A stretch of 58,439 nt of DNA from Candidatus Methanoperedens nitratireducens (GCF_900196725.1 NZ_FZMP01000009.1:1-58439), one strand, 5' to 3'. Shown: positions 34,406-43,840, numbered from the stretch's first letter. Made by a program: numbers and translations. Notes: generated by a model from the letters alone, not told the origin.

Positions 34406-35833
34406 ATGATAAAAAAAATCATACTGGGTATAATCGCGCTTATGGTACTGATCACGACTGCGGACGCTACTTCCTCGCTCACGCTGGGAAGCCCTAGCTA
34501 CAGCTCAAGCGTGCTCAAGGATGATACATTTACAGTCTCAACCTCACTTGAGGCTGCAAGCGTATCTTCCACCATAACCGTTACCGTAACGCTCACAGAC
34601 AATACCGGTGCACTTTCTATCACCAGTGCTCAGAAGACTCTTACATATACCACTGACGGGACGCAGAGTATCCAGTGGTCTGTGAGAGCGAACAACCCCG
34701 GTACGTATAGCAATCCTTTTACAATTACAGCTACGGCAACCGATGGCGGGACCGCAACAAAAACGGCTACGACATCCCTTTCTGTAAAGGACAGGCCGGT
34801 ACTGGAAGTAAATGTTTCCCAGGATGCCACCACGGTATCCTCAGGCGGCTCTGTGAGACTGGACTACTTAATTAAAAATATAGCATCTGCAGGAGCGGCA
34901 AGTGCTACCAACATAAACGCCTCTATAACTGTGCCGTCCGGGTGGACACTGGCTACCCCGGACAAGTATAACATCAATTCTCTTGCTGCAGGAGCGCAGA
35001 GTTCCGGCTATTTTACAGTTAGTGCCACATCTTCCTCGACATCAACCACATTTAACCTTGCTGTCACTTCTGCTGAAGGTGACAGTATTTCCAAGAGCTG
35101 GAGCGTGACTGTTTCGTCCAATGGCGGCTCAAGCGGAAGCGGAGGAGGAGGCGGTGGCGGAGGGGGCGGCGGAGGAGCATCAGGTGAAAATTACACGAAT
35201 ATAGAGACTAAAGAATCCAGAGAGGAATTCATAAGCAAGGATATTCCGGTTACCTATAATTTTACCACTCCGGGACTTCCTGTGTACGGTATTGTGATTA
35301 CAGGCAATACCAATGGCGGCTTAATTACAGCCCAGGTTGAACTCCTTAAAAATACATCCACCCTTGTAAAAGAAGCACCGCCTGGAACCGTTTATAAGAA
35401 TGTTAATATCTGGGTCGGTTCATCGGGTTTCGCTACACCCAGGAACATAAAAGAAGCTGTCATTAAATTCAAGGTCGGGAATTCATGGATCACTTCTGGC
35501 GGCTTTAAGGATTCGGAAATAGTCATGCTGAGATGGGACGGGACACAATGGGTAAGACTGGAAACCCGACCGGGTAACAAGGATGATAATTTCACATACT
35601 ATGAGGCAAAGACATATTCTTTCTCGCCTTTTGCAATAACCGGATTAAAGGGCGGGGTAGTAGTACCAACTGAAAACTCCGTAACCGGGACAACAGGAAC
35701 ACCTGCTGCGGCTAAAACTACAACTCCGGTACAAAAATCTGAAGGGAATACAAATAGCCTGATTGTAACAGCGATTATCCTGATAGTAATAATAGCAATA
35801 CTTCTGGTATTGTACAGGCAAAAAAGAAGATGA
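34406..35833 (+). CDS. PGF-pre-PGF domain surface protein with C-terminal membrane anchor
   Basis: A 475-residue exported protein. The signal peptide (IILGIIALMVLITTADA) is followed by two Ig-like, Ser/Thr-rich beta domains. A run of about 13 glycines near residue 250 leads into a PGF-pre-PGF domain (about 263-410; GTVYKNVNIWVGSSGF, SFSPFAITGLK). A Thr-rich spacer follows, then a membrane segment (IVTAIILIVIIAILLVLY) and RQKRR. No PGF motif precedes the membrane segment, so it probably stays as a transmembrane anchor and is not processed by archaeosortase. The frame is open upstream to 34328 inside the previous gene, but the ATG at 34406 has GGAGG nine bases before it and begins the signal peptide. 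The stop is nested in a terminator hairpin. Confidence 0.85.
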   Translation: MIKKIILGIIALMVLITTADATSSLTLGSPSYSSSVLKDDTFTVSTSLEAASVSSTITVTVTLTDNTGALSITSAQKTLTYTTDGTQSIQWSVRANNPGTYSNPFTITATATDGGTATKTATTSLSVKDRPVLEVNVSQDATTVSSGGSVRLDYLIKNIASAGAASATNINASITVPSGWTLATPDKYNINSLAAGAQSSGYFTVSATSSSTSTTFNLAVTSAEGDSISKSWSVTVSSNGGSSGSGGGGGGGGGGGGASGENYTNIETKESREEFISKDIPVTYNFTTPGLPVYGIVITGNTNGGLITAQVELLKNTSTLVKEAPPGTVYKNVNIWVGSSGFATPRNIKEAVIKFKVGNSWITSGGFKDSEIVMLRWDGTQWVRLETRPGNKDDNFTYYEAKTYSFSPFAITGLKGGVVVPTENSVTGTTGTPAAAKTTTPVQKSEGNTNSLIVTAIILIVIIAILLVLYRQKRR

Positions 35834-35853
35834 GCAATCATCTTCTTTTTTTT
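35821..35853 (+). terminator. 13-bp hairpin plus T-run overlapping the stop codon
   Basis: Arms 35821-35833 and 35838-35850 are perfect complements with a four-base loop, and a run of eight T follows (35846-35853). The 5' arm contains the final codons Lys-Arg-Arg and the TGA stop of the preceding gene. Confidence 0.8.
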
Positions 35854-35982
35854 ATGTTAAACAAACTTTTTGTAAAGAATTTCTGTCTCAAAATCGCTTG
35901 CAGCAGAAAAGTGCACGGATGTCAGAGGATTTACAGAAATATAAACTGTTTTTATATTAATACATAACTAATATTTAGTAAG

Positions 35983-36041
35983 TTATATATACAGTAAATT
36001 TCATCATTATCATGCTTATAATAATAAATCTATTGGAGGAG
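35983..36041 (+). promoter_or_regulatory. TATA box and GGAGGAG ribosome binding site
   Basis: TTATATATAC at 35983-35992 is a good archaeal TATA element, and GGAGGAG at 36035-36041 lies ten bases before the ATG of the next surface gene. With the terminator upstream this gene is its own transcription unit, with a leader of about 40 bases. Confidence 0.65.
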
Positions 36042-36051
36042 AAAACCGATT

Positions 36052-38772
36052 ATGGTTAAAAAATCGAATAGCGTAAAAGGAACTGTATATTTTGTATTGC
36101 TGGGTCTGTTGCTCTTTGTAGTTGCGGCGGGAGCAGCGGATGCGTTTATATTTAGAGGATACACATTTAATGAAACGAATGCCATATTAAATAACACCAA
36201 TGTCACCATCGAAGTTTATACTATGGGCGGCGGCGGGCCTCCATCAGTGGTTGGCTCCTATTCTAATATAAGCAATGAGTCCGGATATTTTAGCGTAAAT
36301 GTCACTCAAAATAGTCCTGAAAATTATTTTTATAGACCAATATTAAGGCACTTTAACGAGACAACCCAGAATCTGGATTATATCGGGCAGTCATTACCGC
36401 AATTCCCGCATGAGATGATCTCAATGCTTACGGTAGGCAGCCCGATGAATTTCTACTTGAGGCGCGGCGGTACGATAAACATAAATGCGGTCAACGAGAC
36501 TGGTGCCAACCAGCAATTCAGGTATATGATAAAGGATACAAGACTGGGCTACCCGATAGCAGAGAACTTCAGCGTTGAAGTAGAGAATGCAAATAACATA
36601 TACGTTCCTCTGGAAAGGAGCTACTCTATCATGATATTCCCTAACCAGAGCCTGCCTGTAAGCTATGATCTGGACAATCTCTCCACCAAACCGAATAACA
36701 CGGCAAATATAACATTCAACACATCTATCAGGCTGAGAAGGGTGAGCGGTAATGCAAGTTTATCCAACGGCTCGGCAGGCTTCAACAACCTGACTATAAT
36801 AGCTTACCTGATGGAACCGGGAAATATGATCGGCAAAGACCACCCGATGCCTGCCAACATGAGCGCATTTAACTGGCAGAATCCACAGTCTGATATGTTT
36901 TATGCATCTAACGGCTCCTACAACATGACTCTGCCAGGTTCAGCAATGGATCCGGGTGCGAACATAATGCTCTTTGCAGTGGCGAACTTCGGCGACACTT
37001 ATTACGGAGCGTTCAGGAATATAACCATGAATTACACGCCATCGGCAATAACTGATTTTAACTTCACGTTACAGCCGCTGTTAGGAGTCGTAGAGAACAT
37101 TACGGTAACGGATGCAGGTCGTTTTGGACCTCCAGAATCCCAGAACGTGAATGTAACAACCCTTCAACTGCCTTTCCTGCTGAAGAACGGAAGTGCCCCT
37201 ATAACCGGCTTTGCACATATCGAGGTTGAGGTTGATTACTCAACAGTATATGAACACGGACCAAGTTTTAAGTGGATGTTAGATGTTCAGCAAGCAGACA
37301 GCGGGGCATTTTCTTTCCCTGCCATCAATGCAGGCATAAAGAAGATCAATGTATTCACCCAGGATTTCGCACCGCTTAAGACCTCAAGGAATGTCTCTCA
37401 ACTGCAATCTCAGCCCGTGAATATCGGCTTAACGCAATTTAAACCGGAAAAACCTGATGGAACCGACTTTACAGATATTATGATGGATATGCTGCTGAGC
37501 AAATCCGAATGCGACGTTCCAGTTCCAGGCTCCGGCTGTTCTTTAATGCCAGATCCAAATAACGGACAGAGCATAGAGGATTTCAACCCGTTCAAGATAG
37601 TGATGGGCGGCGGCAAGATAAGCATGAGGATAAAGAAGCCGAGCCAGGGAATAACCGTGCATTACAAGAATGTCGATATGTTAGCCTCAGGACCGCCTGA
37701 TGCACTGTTCGACGAGAGCGCAAGCCAGTCGCAGAGCGGCTCATCAGTAGAGCAGGCATGGAGGTTCGGCAGCAAGGGTCCTGAGATATACGATGAGGTC
37801 CTTATCGGAGTACCTATCAGTTCAAGTATCAGCATTTCAGGAGTTAAATTAGGAAAACTTTACGACGAGAACTGGAACCCGGTATGGGATATGAGCGCAG
37901 GGAATACATCTGCGGACAGGCCCTCTGAGTATAGCAGCTTTCCCGACGCCTGGTTCGGTTCATCAGGCATGTCCTGCAGCACCAGTAATGCCTCCTCAGA
38001 ATGCTATATCGACTCAGCGAACAACACACTCTGGCTCCGGATACCCCACTTCTCCGGTGTTGGTCCCACGATAGTAGGGACGACCTCTTCAAGCAGCAGT
38101 AGCAGCGGTGGCGGCAGCACAGGCGGCGGTGGAGTAACAACTTCAGAGCCGATTTCCAATATAGAGAAGGCTGAAAGCCATGATAAGAGTCTCACCGCCG
38201 GCACTCCGGTTACCTATTCGTTCAGTGCAGCCGAGCACGGAATATCCGGGATAGTCATTACTGGCAAAGAGAACGAGAATGCGATAACAGTAAGGATTGA
38301 GGCTCTTAAAGGCACCTCGAACAACGTGAAAACCGGTGCTCCCGGAACCGTATATAAGAACCTGAACATTATAGTCGGAACCCAAAAAATAAAGGAAGCT
38401 ATAATCAAATTCAAAGTCGAGAACTCATGGCTTGATAAGAATAAACCTGCTGGCAGTGATATCAGGCTTGTAAAATGGGACGGAAGCAACTGGATACAGC
38501 TTGAAACTGCGGAAAAAAGTAAAGATGGGGCGTTCACGCACTTTGAGGCAAAGACCGGCAGCTTCTCAAGTTTTGCTATAGTTGCAATGAAGGCTTCCGA
38601 ATCGCAGGCTGTACCGGGGCAGACAGGCGCGAATGTGACCTCGACCGCCGCCGGCCAGGCGGAAACAACTAATGCTCCGTCGACGGCTCCGGAAGAGACC
38701 CCCGGGTTTGAGCCAATGCTTGCCGTGTTCGCACTTTGTGCGGTATACCTGTTCGGTAAAAAGAGAAGATGA
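36052..38772 (+). CDS. PGF-CTERM surface protein with PGF-pre-PGF domain
   Basis: A 906-residue exported protein. The signal peptide (VYFVLLGLLLFVVAAGAADA) ends near residue 36. Residues 40-680 contain carboxypeptidase-regulatory-like and other beta domains rich in Asn/Ser/Thr and sequons. A Ser/Gly linker (SSSSSSGGGSTGGGG) near 685-700 leads into a PGF-pre-PGF domain (about 702-850). The C-terminus TPGFEPMLAVFALCAVYLF followed by GKKRR is a canonical PGF-CTERM signal, so archaeosortase A should cleave it and attach a lipid. It is the only canonical signal of this kind in the window. Four cysteines in two short stretches (CDVPVPGSGC and the CSTSNASSEC group) may form disulfides. The last codons and the stop lie in a terminator hairpin. 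Confidence 0.87.
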   Translation: MVKKSNSVKGTVYFVLLGLLLFVVAAGAADAFIFRGYTFNETNAILNNTNVTIEVYTMGGGGPPSVVGSYSNISNESGYFSVNVTQNSPENYFYRPILRHFNETTQNLDYIGQSLPQFPHEMISMLTVGSPMNFYLRRGGTININAVNETGANQQFRYMIKDTRLGYPIAENFSVEVENANNIYVPLERSYSIMIFPNQSLPVSYDLDNLSTKPNNTANITFNTSIRLRRVSGNASLSNGSAGFNNLTIIAYLMEPGNMIGKDHPMPANMSAFNWQNPQSDMFYASNGSYNMTLPGSAMDPGANIMLFAVANFGDTYYGAFRNITMNYTPSAITDFNFTLQPLLGVVENITVTDAGRFGPPESQNVNVTTLQLPFLLKNGSAPITGFAHIEVEVDYSTVYEHGPSFKWMLDVQQADSGAFSFPAINAGIKKINVFTQDFAPLKTSRNVSQLQSQPVNIGLTQFKPEKPDGTDFTDIMMDMLLSKSECDVPVPGSGCSLMPDPNNGQSIEDFNPFKIVMGGGKISMRIKKPSQGITVHYKNVDMLASGPPDALFDESASQSQSGSSVEQAWRFGSKGPEIYDEVLIGVPISSSISISGVKLGKLYDENWNPVWDMSAGNTSADRPSEYSSFPDAWFGSSGMSCSTSNASSECYIDSANNTLWLRIPHFSGVGPTIVGTTSSSSSSSGGGSTGGGGVTTSEPISNIEKAESHDKSLTAGTPVTYSFSAAEHGISGIVITGKENENAITVRIEALKGTSNNVKTGAPGTVYKNLNIIVGTQKIKEAIIKFKVENSWLDKNKPAGSDIRLVKWDGSNWIQLETAEKSKDGAFTHFEAKTGSFSSFAIVAMKASESQAVPGQTGANVTSTAAGQAETTNAPSTAPEETPGFEPMLAVFALCAVYLFGKKRR

Positions 38773-38794
38773 TTTTTCATCTTCTCGATTTTTT
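38763..38794 (+). terminator. 10-bp hairpin plus T-run overlapping the stop codon
   Basis: Arms 38763-38772 and 38777-38786 are perfect complements with a TTTT loop, and T-rich sequence follows (38789-38794). The 5' arm includes the final Arg-Arg codons and the TGA stop, the same design as at 35821-35853. Confidence 0.75.
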
Positions 38795-38805
38795 ATAAGA
38801 TAGAT

Positions 38806-41301
38806 ATGATTTTTAAAAAAGTGAGTCCATTACTTTCAGAGAAGGTCGTATTTTTAATATTTGTATTTGTACTCCTGCTGTTTTTATCAGGTATATTTTC
38901 AATATTAGCTGAAGCTAAAAGCGATAAAATAAAAACGGATGTAAAATCCGGCATGTTAAAAGGAGAGAACGTCCCTGTAATAATCATACTGAAAGACCGT
39001 TTTTCTCTTAAATCAGTTTCAAAAGACAATGCAGTAATTATGAAGGATGCAGCTTCAGGCAGCCAGGGGAAACTTTCGGCTGTACTGGATGAGGAAAAGA
39101 AAAGAGGAAAAGCGAATAAAATAAAACAGTTCCGGATCGTGAACGCTATTGCCGTGAACGCATCGCCCGACCTTATCGAAAGCCTCTCCATGCGCGATGA
39201 TGTGGCAAGTATAGAACCTGATACCCGGGTTCATATCACAGTCGACTATTCAGCGCAGATACCGGGAGACCGGATAGCTGCCGCAACCGCCGCGATAAAA
39301 CATATAAACGCTACAGGCGCCTGGGAACAGGGGATTGACGGGACCGGGATCAACGTATCAGTGATAGATACCGGGATTTATTCTTTGCATCCCGATATTT
39401 CAGGGCGCGTCATCAAATGGGTTGATCTCGTGAACGGGATTAGCATACCTTATGACGATAATGGTCACGGGACGCATGTCGCAGGAACAGTTGCCGGGAA
39501 CGGGAGCCAGGGAACTACTACAGGGGTAGCGCCGAATGTGAGCTTATTCGGAGTGAAAGCGCTTAGCGCGGAAGGCTGGGGCTATGAAAGTGATATAATA
39601 AGTGGAATAGAATGGTCCGTAGATAACGGGGCTAATGTGATCAGTATGAGCCTTGGAGGAGGTAGCTGGACAACAGCAAACTGCGACACAGATAATCCAG
39701 CCATGGCAACTGCAATCAATAATGCTGTTAACGCAGGCATAGTAGTTGTGGCAGCTGCCGGAAACGACGGGGTCAGCGTATCCTCACCGGGCTGCATCCA
39801 GAATGCAATTGCCGTTGGTGCGGTTGATAGCAATGATATTATAGCATCCTTCTCAGGCAGAGGTGCGGCTATGGCGGATCATGGGGTTGTTGCGCCAGGT
39901 GTCAGTATCACTTCATTGGATCGCTCTAATGGCTACACTATTATGTCAGGCACATCAATGGCAACTCCGCATGTTTCAGGCGCGGTCGCGCTTCTTCTTC
40001 ATGCCGCAGGAAAAAATGGCTCAACGCTTTCGCCGTCCCAGATAAAAAATATACTTGAAACCACTTCGGTGGATATAGGCACTGCCGGAAAAGATAATAC
40101 TTACGGAGCAGGAAGACTAAATATCTTTACTTCAATCGCCCCGTCTGTTGTTGCAAATCCCACCGGATATGAGGCAACAGGTGCAGCCAGGAATGGCACT
40201 GCAATAACCCTGAATGCAACGATAACTGATAGCCCGGCAGGAGTAAAGAATGCCAGTGTGAATGCCTCGATAATAAATGCCTCTCTAACAAATATCTCAC
40301 TATCCAATGTCTCAGGCTTCTGGATAAACAATAGTGTAATTGTAAATACCTCAGATGGCACATACAACCTGAATGTTACCGCGTATAATTATATGGGCCT
40401 TGTAAATGATTTTGTTCAGCTAGCTGTAGTCGTGGATAGCACCCCTCCTCTTATCATCAACACCAGTTCAACTCCCTCGCAGATAGAAGCCGGCTCAGGA
40501 AGCTCCGTATTAAGAGCAAATATAACAGATAACTTAAGCGGCGTTACACAGGTAACGGTGAACCTGAGCGCTATAGGCGGCCCCTCAGCCAGTCCAATGC
40601 AGAATTTAAGCGGCATCTGGCAGCTATCTGTAAATACCACAGAGGTCGGGAACTTCTCGCTCTCAGTGAATGCCACAGACGGTGCCGGGAATTTTAAGAA
40701 CACGAATGTCCTGCTGAACGTGACCGACACAACCCCGCCCGTGATAAGCCGTGCCGCAGCCATTCCGGATTCGATAAGAGCCAGCAGGATCGATTATGCC
40801 ATACTGGAGGTCAGCACAAGCGACTTTGCCGATGTGAGCAGCATTAGGAACGTTACAGTTAACCTCAGCAGTATCGGTGGAAGCTCCAACCAGGAGATGC
40901 AGAACTCAGGCGGTTTATGGCTGTTTAATGTAAGCACGAATACAACAGGCATAGATGGGACATTGATAAGTCTTCCTGTAAATGTAACAGACTCCCGGAA
41001 TAACAGCAATGCTACAGCCGCTATACTTCTTGGGATCAAAAAGACATTCACTGCAGTTATCGGGACCCCGATATCGTTGAATCTTACGATAGGTACTGTG
41101 AACATCAATTTCTCTATCACCATCCCCGAATCTGCCGTGCTGTCGGGTGAGCCGCTATTTGCCCCTGTCGATATTCCTGCGTACGGTGACATGGACTATG
41201 CCGGGGTTGCTCTGAACATATCTAACCTGAGTTTGATGCGCCTCTCAGGATCGAAGTTGCATATAATTCCTCTCTCACTACTGAAAATGAATCAAAACTG
41301 A
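38806..41301 (+). CDS. Subtilisin-like (S8) surface protease, 5' part of a frameshifted gene
   Basis: An 831-residue reading frame. A signal peptide (FVLLLFLSGIFSILAEA) precedes an I9-type propeptide (VPVIIILKDRFSLK to DVASIEPDTRV) and a full S8 catalytic domain with D188 (VIDTGIY), H221 (NGHGTHVAG) and S384 (MSGTSMATPH). Two or three Ig-like repeats of about 100 residues follow, each with TPPxI and VNLSxIGG segments and many sequons. The frame ends abnormally (KLHIIPLSLLKMNQN). In the frame two bases over, the sequence reads EVAYNSSLTTENESKLRLW and joins the ORF at 41304 without a stop. The gene is therefore one protein of about 1215 residues split by a one-base loss near 41235-41266. A real mutation, a sequencing error or programmed shifting cannot be told apart here. 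Confidence 0.85.
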   Translation: MIFKKVSPLLSEKVVFLIFVFVLLLFLSGIFSILAEAKSDKIKTDVKSGMLKGENVPVIIILKDRFSLKSVSKDNAVIMKDAASGSQGKLSAVLDEEKKRGKANKIKQFRIVNAIAVNASPDLIESLSMRDDVASIEPDTRVHITVDYSAQIPGDRIAAATAAIKHINATGAWEQGIDGTGINVSVIDTGIYSLHPDISGRVIKWVDLVNGISIPYDDNGHGTHVAGTVAGNGSQGTTTGVAPNVSLFGVKALSAEGWGYESDIISGIEWSVDNGANVISMSLGGGSWTTANCDTDNPAMATAINNAVNAGIVVVAAAGNDGVSVSSPGCIQNAIAVGAVDSNDIIASFSGRGAAMADHGVVAPGVSITSLDRSNGYTIMSGTSMATPHVSGAVALLLHAAGKNGSTLSPSQIKNILETTSVDIGTAGKDNTYGAGRLNIFTSIAPSVVANPTGYEATGAARNGTAITLNATITDSPAGVKNASVNASIINASLTNISLSNVSGFWINNSVIVNTSDGTYNLNVTAYNYMGLVNDFVQLAVVVDSTPPLIINTSSTPSQIEAGSGSSVLRANITDNLSGVTQVTVNLSAIGGPSASPMQNLSGIWQLSVNTTEVGNFSLSVNATDGAGNFKNTNVLLNVTDTTPPVISRAAAIPDSIRASRIDYAILEVSTSDFADVSSIRNVTVNLSSIGGSSNQEMQNSGGLWLFNVSTNTTGIDGTLISLPVNVTDSRNNSNATAAILLGIKKTFTAVIGTPISLNLTIGTVNINFSITIPESAVLSGEPLFAPVDIPAYGDMDYAGVALNISNLSLMRLSGSKLHIIPLSLLKMNQN

Positions 41302-42452
41302 GATTGTGGACTTACAATACGACTGCAAGCAGATGGGAAATCACAGATAATTCCAGTGTGGATACCATTAATAAAACGGTCACGGGATACACAAGCCATT
41401 TTTCAATATTCGCGCCCCTTGCCGATGTCACACCGCCTGTCATTTCAGGTATTGCGGCATCCTCAATCACCACAGGCTCAGCCGCAGTAACATGGACTAC
41501 GGATGAGGCGGCGCAGGGCACTGTAAGATACGGTACAGGCAGCGGTGTCTATACATCAACCGAAGAAGAGACCTCCAATGTAACATCCGGCAGCGTGCAA
41601 TTAACTGGATTGTCTGCAGGCACCAGGTATTATTATATCGTGAGCAGCAAAGACCAGAGCGGCAACACAGCCAACAGTACCGAGATGAGCTTTACAACAT
41701 CCTCTTCCGGGGGAGGCAGCAGTAGTGCTTCAGGCGGCGGTGGGGGAGGTGGAGGCGGCGGTGGAGCCTCAGCCGAGAACGCTACAAATATTGAAGTAAA
41801 AGAAAAATATGACCTGCATATCTTCAAAGATAAGGTGACTGCGTACGCTTTCACCAACCGCAGCAACCCTGTTCTGTTTGTCAATATAACAGGCAATATC
41901 AGCGCAGGGGAGATAAATACAGCCGTGGAGATTCTCAGGAACACGTCCTCCTTAGTAAAAACACATGCCCCCGGCCCGGTTTATAAGAATATCAACATCT
42001 GGGTCGGAACATCGGGTTTTGCTGTACCAAAAAATATAAAAGATGCAGAGATCACTTTCAGGGTTGAAAAAGAATGGGTCAATCAGAATGAGCCCGGTAC
42101 AATTACCCTTTACCACTACGATTCCGAATGGGTGGCGCTGCCAACCAGAAAAATAAAAGAGGATGATATATTTGAGTATTATGCGGCTCAGACCGGGAAG
42201 TTCTCTCCTTTCGCGATAACCATGTTAAGAGCCGCAGCTCAGGAACCTGCAGGCAGTGTCGCGGCAGCCCAGGTCACTCCTGTGGTAACTGCTGACAATC
42301 CTGCAAAACTGAACCAGGGACCGATACCGGTTGCCCCGGAAAAGGGAACGGGCATTATGCTGATAGCAATGGCAGTTTTAGTAATAATAACGGCAATACT
42401 CGCAGCAGTCTATATTTTCGAGAAAAAGAAGATCGTATTCTCACCAAAATGA
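41235..42452 (+). CDS. 3' part of the subtilase gene: fibronectin III, PGF-pre-PGF domain and membrane anchor
   Basis: The downstream frame (ATG-like opening at 41304, but open back to about 41240) lacks a signal peptide and a ribosome binding site, so it is unlikely to be a separate gene. It begins with the end of a beta domain (TYNTTASRWEITDNSSV). A fibronectin III domain follows (about residues 45-130, starting TPPVISGIAASSI), then a Gly-rich run of about 11 glycines, a PGF-pre-PGF domain (NIEVKEKYDLHIFKDKV onward) and a membrane segment (IMLIAMAVLVIITAILAAVYI) with a basic tail. It would anchor the protease to the cell surface. As the sequence stands, the protease would be secreted unanchored. 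Confidence 0.8.
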   Translation, partial: DAPLRIEVAYNSSLTTENESKLRLWTYNTTASRWEITDNSSVDTINKTVTGYTSHFSIFAPLADVTPPVISGIAASSITTGSAAVTWTTDEAAQGTVRYGTGSGVYTSTEEETSNVTSGSVQLTGLSAGTRYYYIVSSKDQSGNTANSTEMSFTTSSSGGGSSSASGGGGGGGGGGGASAENATNIEVKEKYDLHIFKDKVTAYAFTNRSNPVLFVNITGNISAGEINTAVEILRNTSSLVKTHAPGPVYKNINIWVGTSGFAVPKNIKDAEITFRVEKEWVNQNEPGTITLYHYDSEWVALPTRKIKEDDIFEYYAAQTGKFSPFAITMLRAAAQEPAGSVAAAQVTPVVTADNPAKLNQGPIPVAPEKGTGIMLIAMAVLVIITAILAAVYIFEKKKIVFSPK

Positions 42453-42485
42453 TTATGCTTGCCGTGAACAAATACGCAGCCAGTA

Positions 42486-42983
42486 ATGAGCAATAAAAAC
42501 ATTGACAGAATATCCGGCAGGGTATGGAAATTCGGCGATAACATAGATACCGATGTTATCATCCCGGGCAAATACCTGCGCACTACAGATATGAGCGTAT
42601 TCGCATCTCATGTCATGGAAGGAACAGACCCGCAGTTCTCAAAAAAGGTGCAAAAAGGCGATATAATAGTCGCAGGCAAGAACTTCGGGTGCGGCTCGTC
42701 AAGGGAGCAGGCGCCGCTGGCACTGAAACATGCGGGCGTTGCATGTATAGTCGCAGAATCGTTCGCCAGGATTTTTTTCAGGAACGCGATCAACGTGGGT
42801 CTCCCGATAATCGAGGCAAAAGTCGATTGTGAAGAAGGAGATATTATTGAGATCGACCTCGGAAAAGGATTCGTAAAAAACAAGGACCAAAGCTACCAGG
42901 GAACAAGACTCCCCGATTTCCTGCGCGAAATACTGGTGGACGGCGGGCTTGTGGAGCACCGGAAAAAGAAGGCTTTGCAATGA
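42486..42983 (+). CDS. hacB: Homoaconitase / isopropylmalate isomerase small subunit
   Basis: A 165-residue aconitase-family swivel subunit. It has [16 protein letters not shown] at the start, the [17 protein letters not shown] loop, and [16 protein letters not shown]. The specificity loop reads Y30-L31-R32-T33. From memory of the methanogen enzymes, YLRT marks the homoaconitase form that works on homocitrate and longer chains in coenzyme B synthesis, whereas isopropylmalate isomerases differ at this loop. It would pair with a large subunit not present in this window. The next gene overlaps it by four bases, and an aksF/leuB-type dehydrogenase lies 1.9 kb downstream on the same strand. Confidence 0.85.
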   Translation: MSNKNIDRISGRVWKFGDNIDTDVIIPGKYLRTTDMSVFASHVMEGTDPQFSKKVQKGDIIVAGKNFGCGSSREQAPLALKHAGVACIVAESFARIFFRNAINVGLPIIEAKVDCEEGDIIEIDLGKGFVKNKDQSYQGTRLPDFLREILVDGGLVEHRKKKALQ

Positions 42984-43840
42984 TATTCCCGGCAGATTAT
43001 AAAAGTGTGGGCGTAACGAGGACCGACCCGGAAGAGCGGATAGGTTGCCCCGTTTATTTCTCAACCGAATACCTGATCGCCGACCTGCCCTCAGGCTATG
43101 CGATATACAGGGTGAAAAGTGAGGGCGAAGGGTTATTGAAAAAGCTTGTATCCCTTGAGTTGATCGTAAAAGGGGAACAGATAAGGAAATTCCAGGAAAA
43201 ACTTGATGCGCACGACAGGACGCGGCTTATAGAATCGGCGATCCCGCTGTGCAAAGGACGCATGAACACAGTGATTTTTGAAGGCATGGACAGGCACATC
43301 ACTTTCGTGCACGAGCCGAGCCTTCATGAAGTGATGGAGATAGAGATCATCGACATCATGCCCCCGGAACCGCCGTGGCTTGCTTCTGCCATAGAGAGGC
43401 TTGTTAAAAGCGGCATACTGGGAGAACTTAATATCAGGTTCACCAAAAAACTCATCGACCTTCGCTCATTCGAGGGTGAAAAAGCGGTCTTTCCCTGCTA
43501 TGCTTCGGAACTTAAAGGGAAATACCTTGATACCGATACCGATATTGAGAATAATTCCGAGCTTATCGGCTGCGATATCTCAAAACAGATATTCGAACTT
43601 CGGTTCCCCAACCTCACTTACAGGCATATAAACATGTGTCCTCTCAAGGCGGAGCTGTACATGCCAGCGAAGCCTTTTATCACAAGATGCTGCCAGAGCA
43701 AGAAATCGGGCATGGTGAACATCAATGGCATAGACGGCGCAGTTGTGCACTGGGGAGCGTCCGAGTATGATATCGTGGATGCGATAAGGATGCTGGTGAA
43801 GGTTTTGAAAGGCAACAATCATTCAGTCAGTAAACAGTAA
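42980..43840 (+). CDS. Uncharacterised protein cotranscribed with hacB
   Basis: A 286-residue cytoplasmic protein that I do not recognise with confidence. It begins [20 protein letters not shown], has no signal peptide or membrane segment, and holds scattered cysteines ([37 protein letters not shown]). The C-terminal part [23 protein letters not shown] looks like a conserved core. It overlaps hacB by four bases (ATGA), so its translation is coupled to hacB. The context suggests a methanoarchaeal protein connected with the coenzyme B or leucine branch, but no reaction can be assigned. A toxin-antitoxin pair follows after about 175 bp. Confidence 0.75.
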   Translation: MIFPADYKSVGVTRTDPEERIGCPVYFSTEYLIADLPSGYAIYRVKSEGEGLLKKLVSLELIVKGEQIRKFQEKLDAHDRTRLIESAIPLCKGRMNTVIFEGMDRHITFVHEPSLHEVMEIEIIDIMPPEPPWLASAIERLVKSGILGELNIRFTKKLIDLRSFEGEKAVFPCYASELKGKYLDTDTDIENNSELIGCDISKQIFELRFPNLTYRHINMCPLKAELYMPAKPFITRCCQSKKSGMVNINGIDGAVVHWGASEYDIVDAIRMLVKVLKGNNHSVSKQ

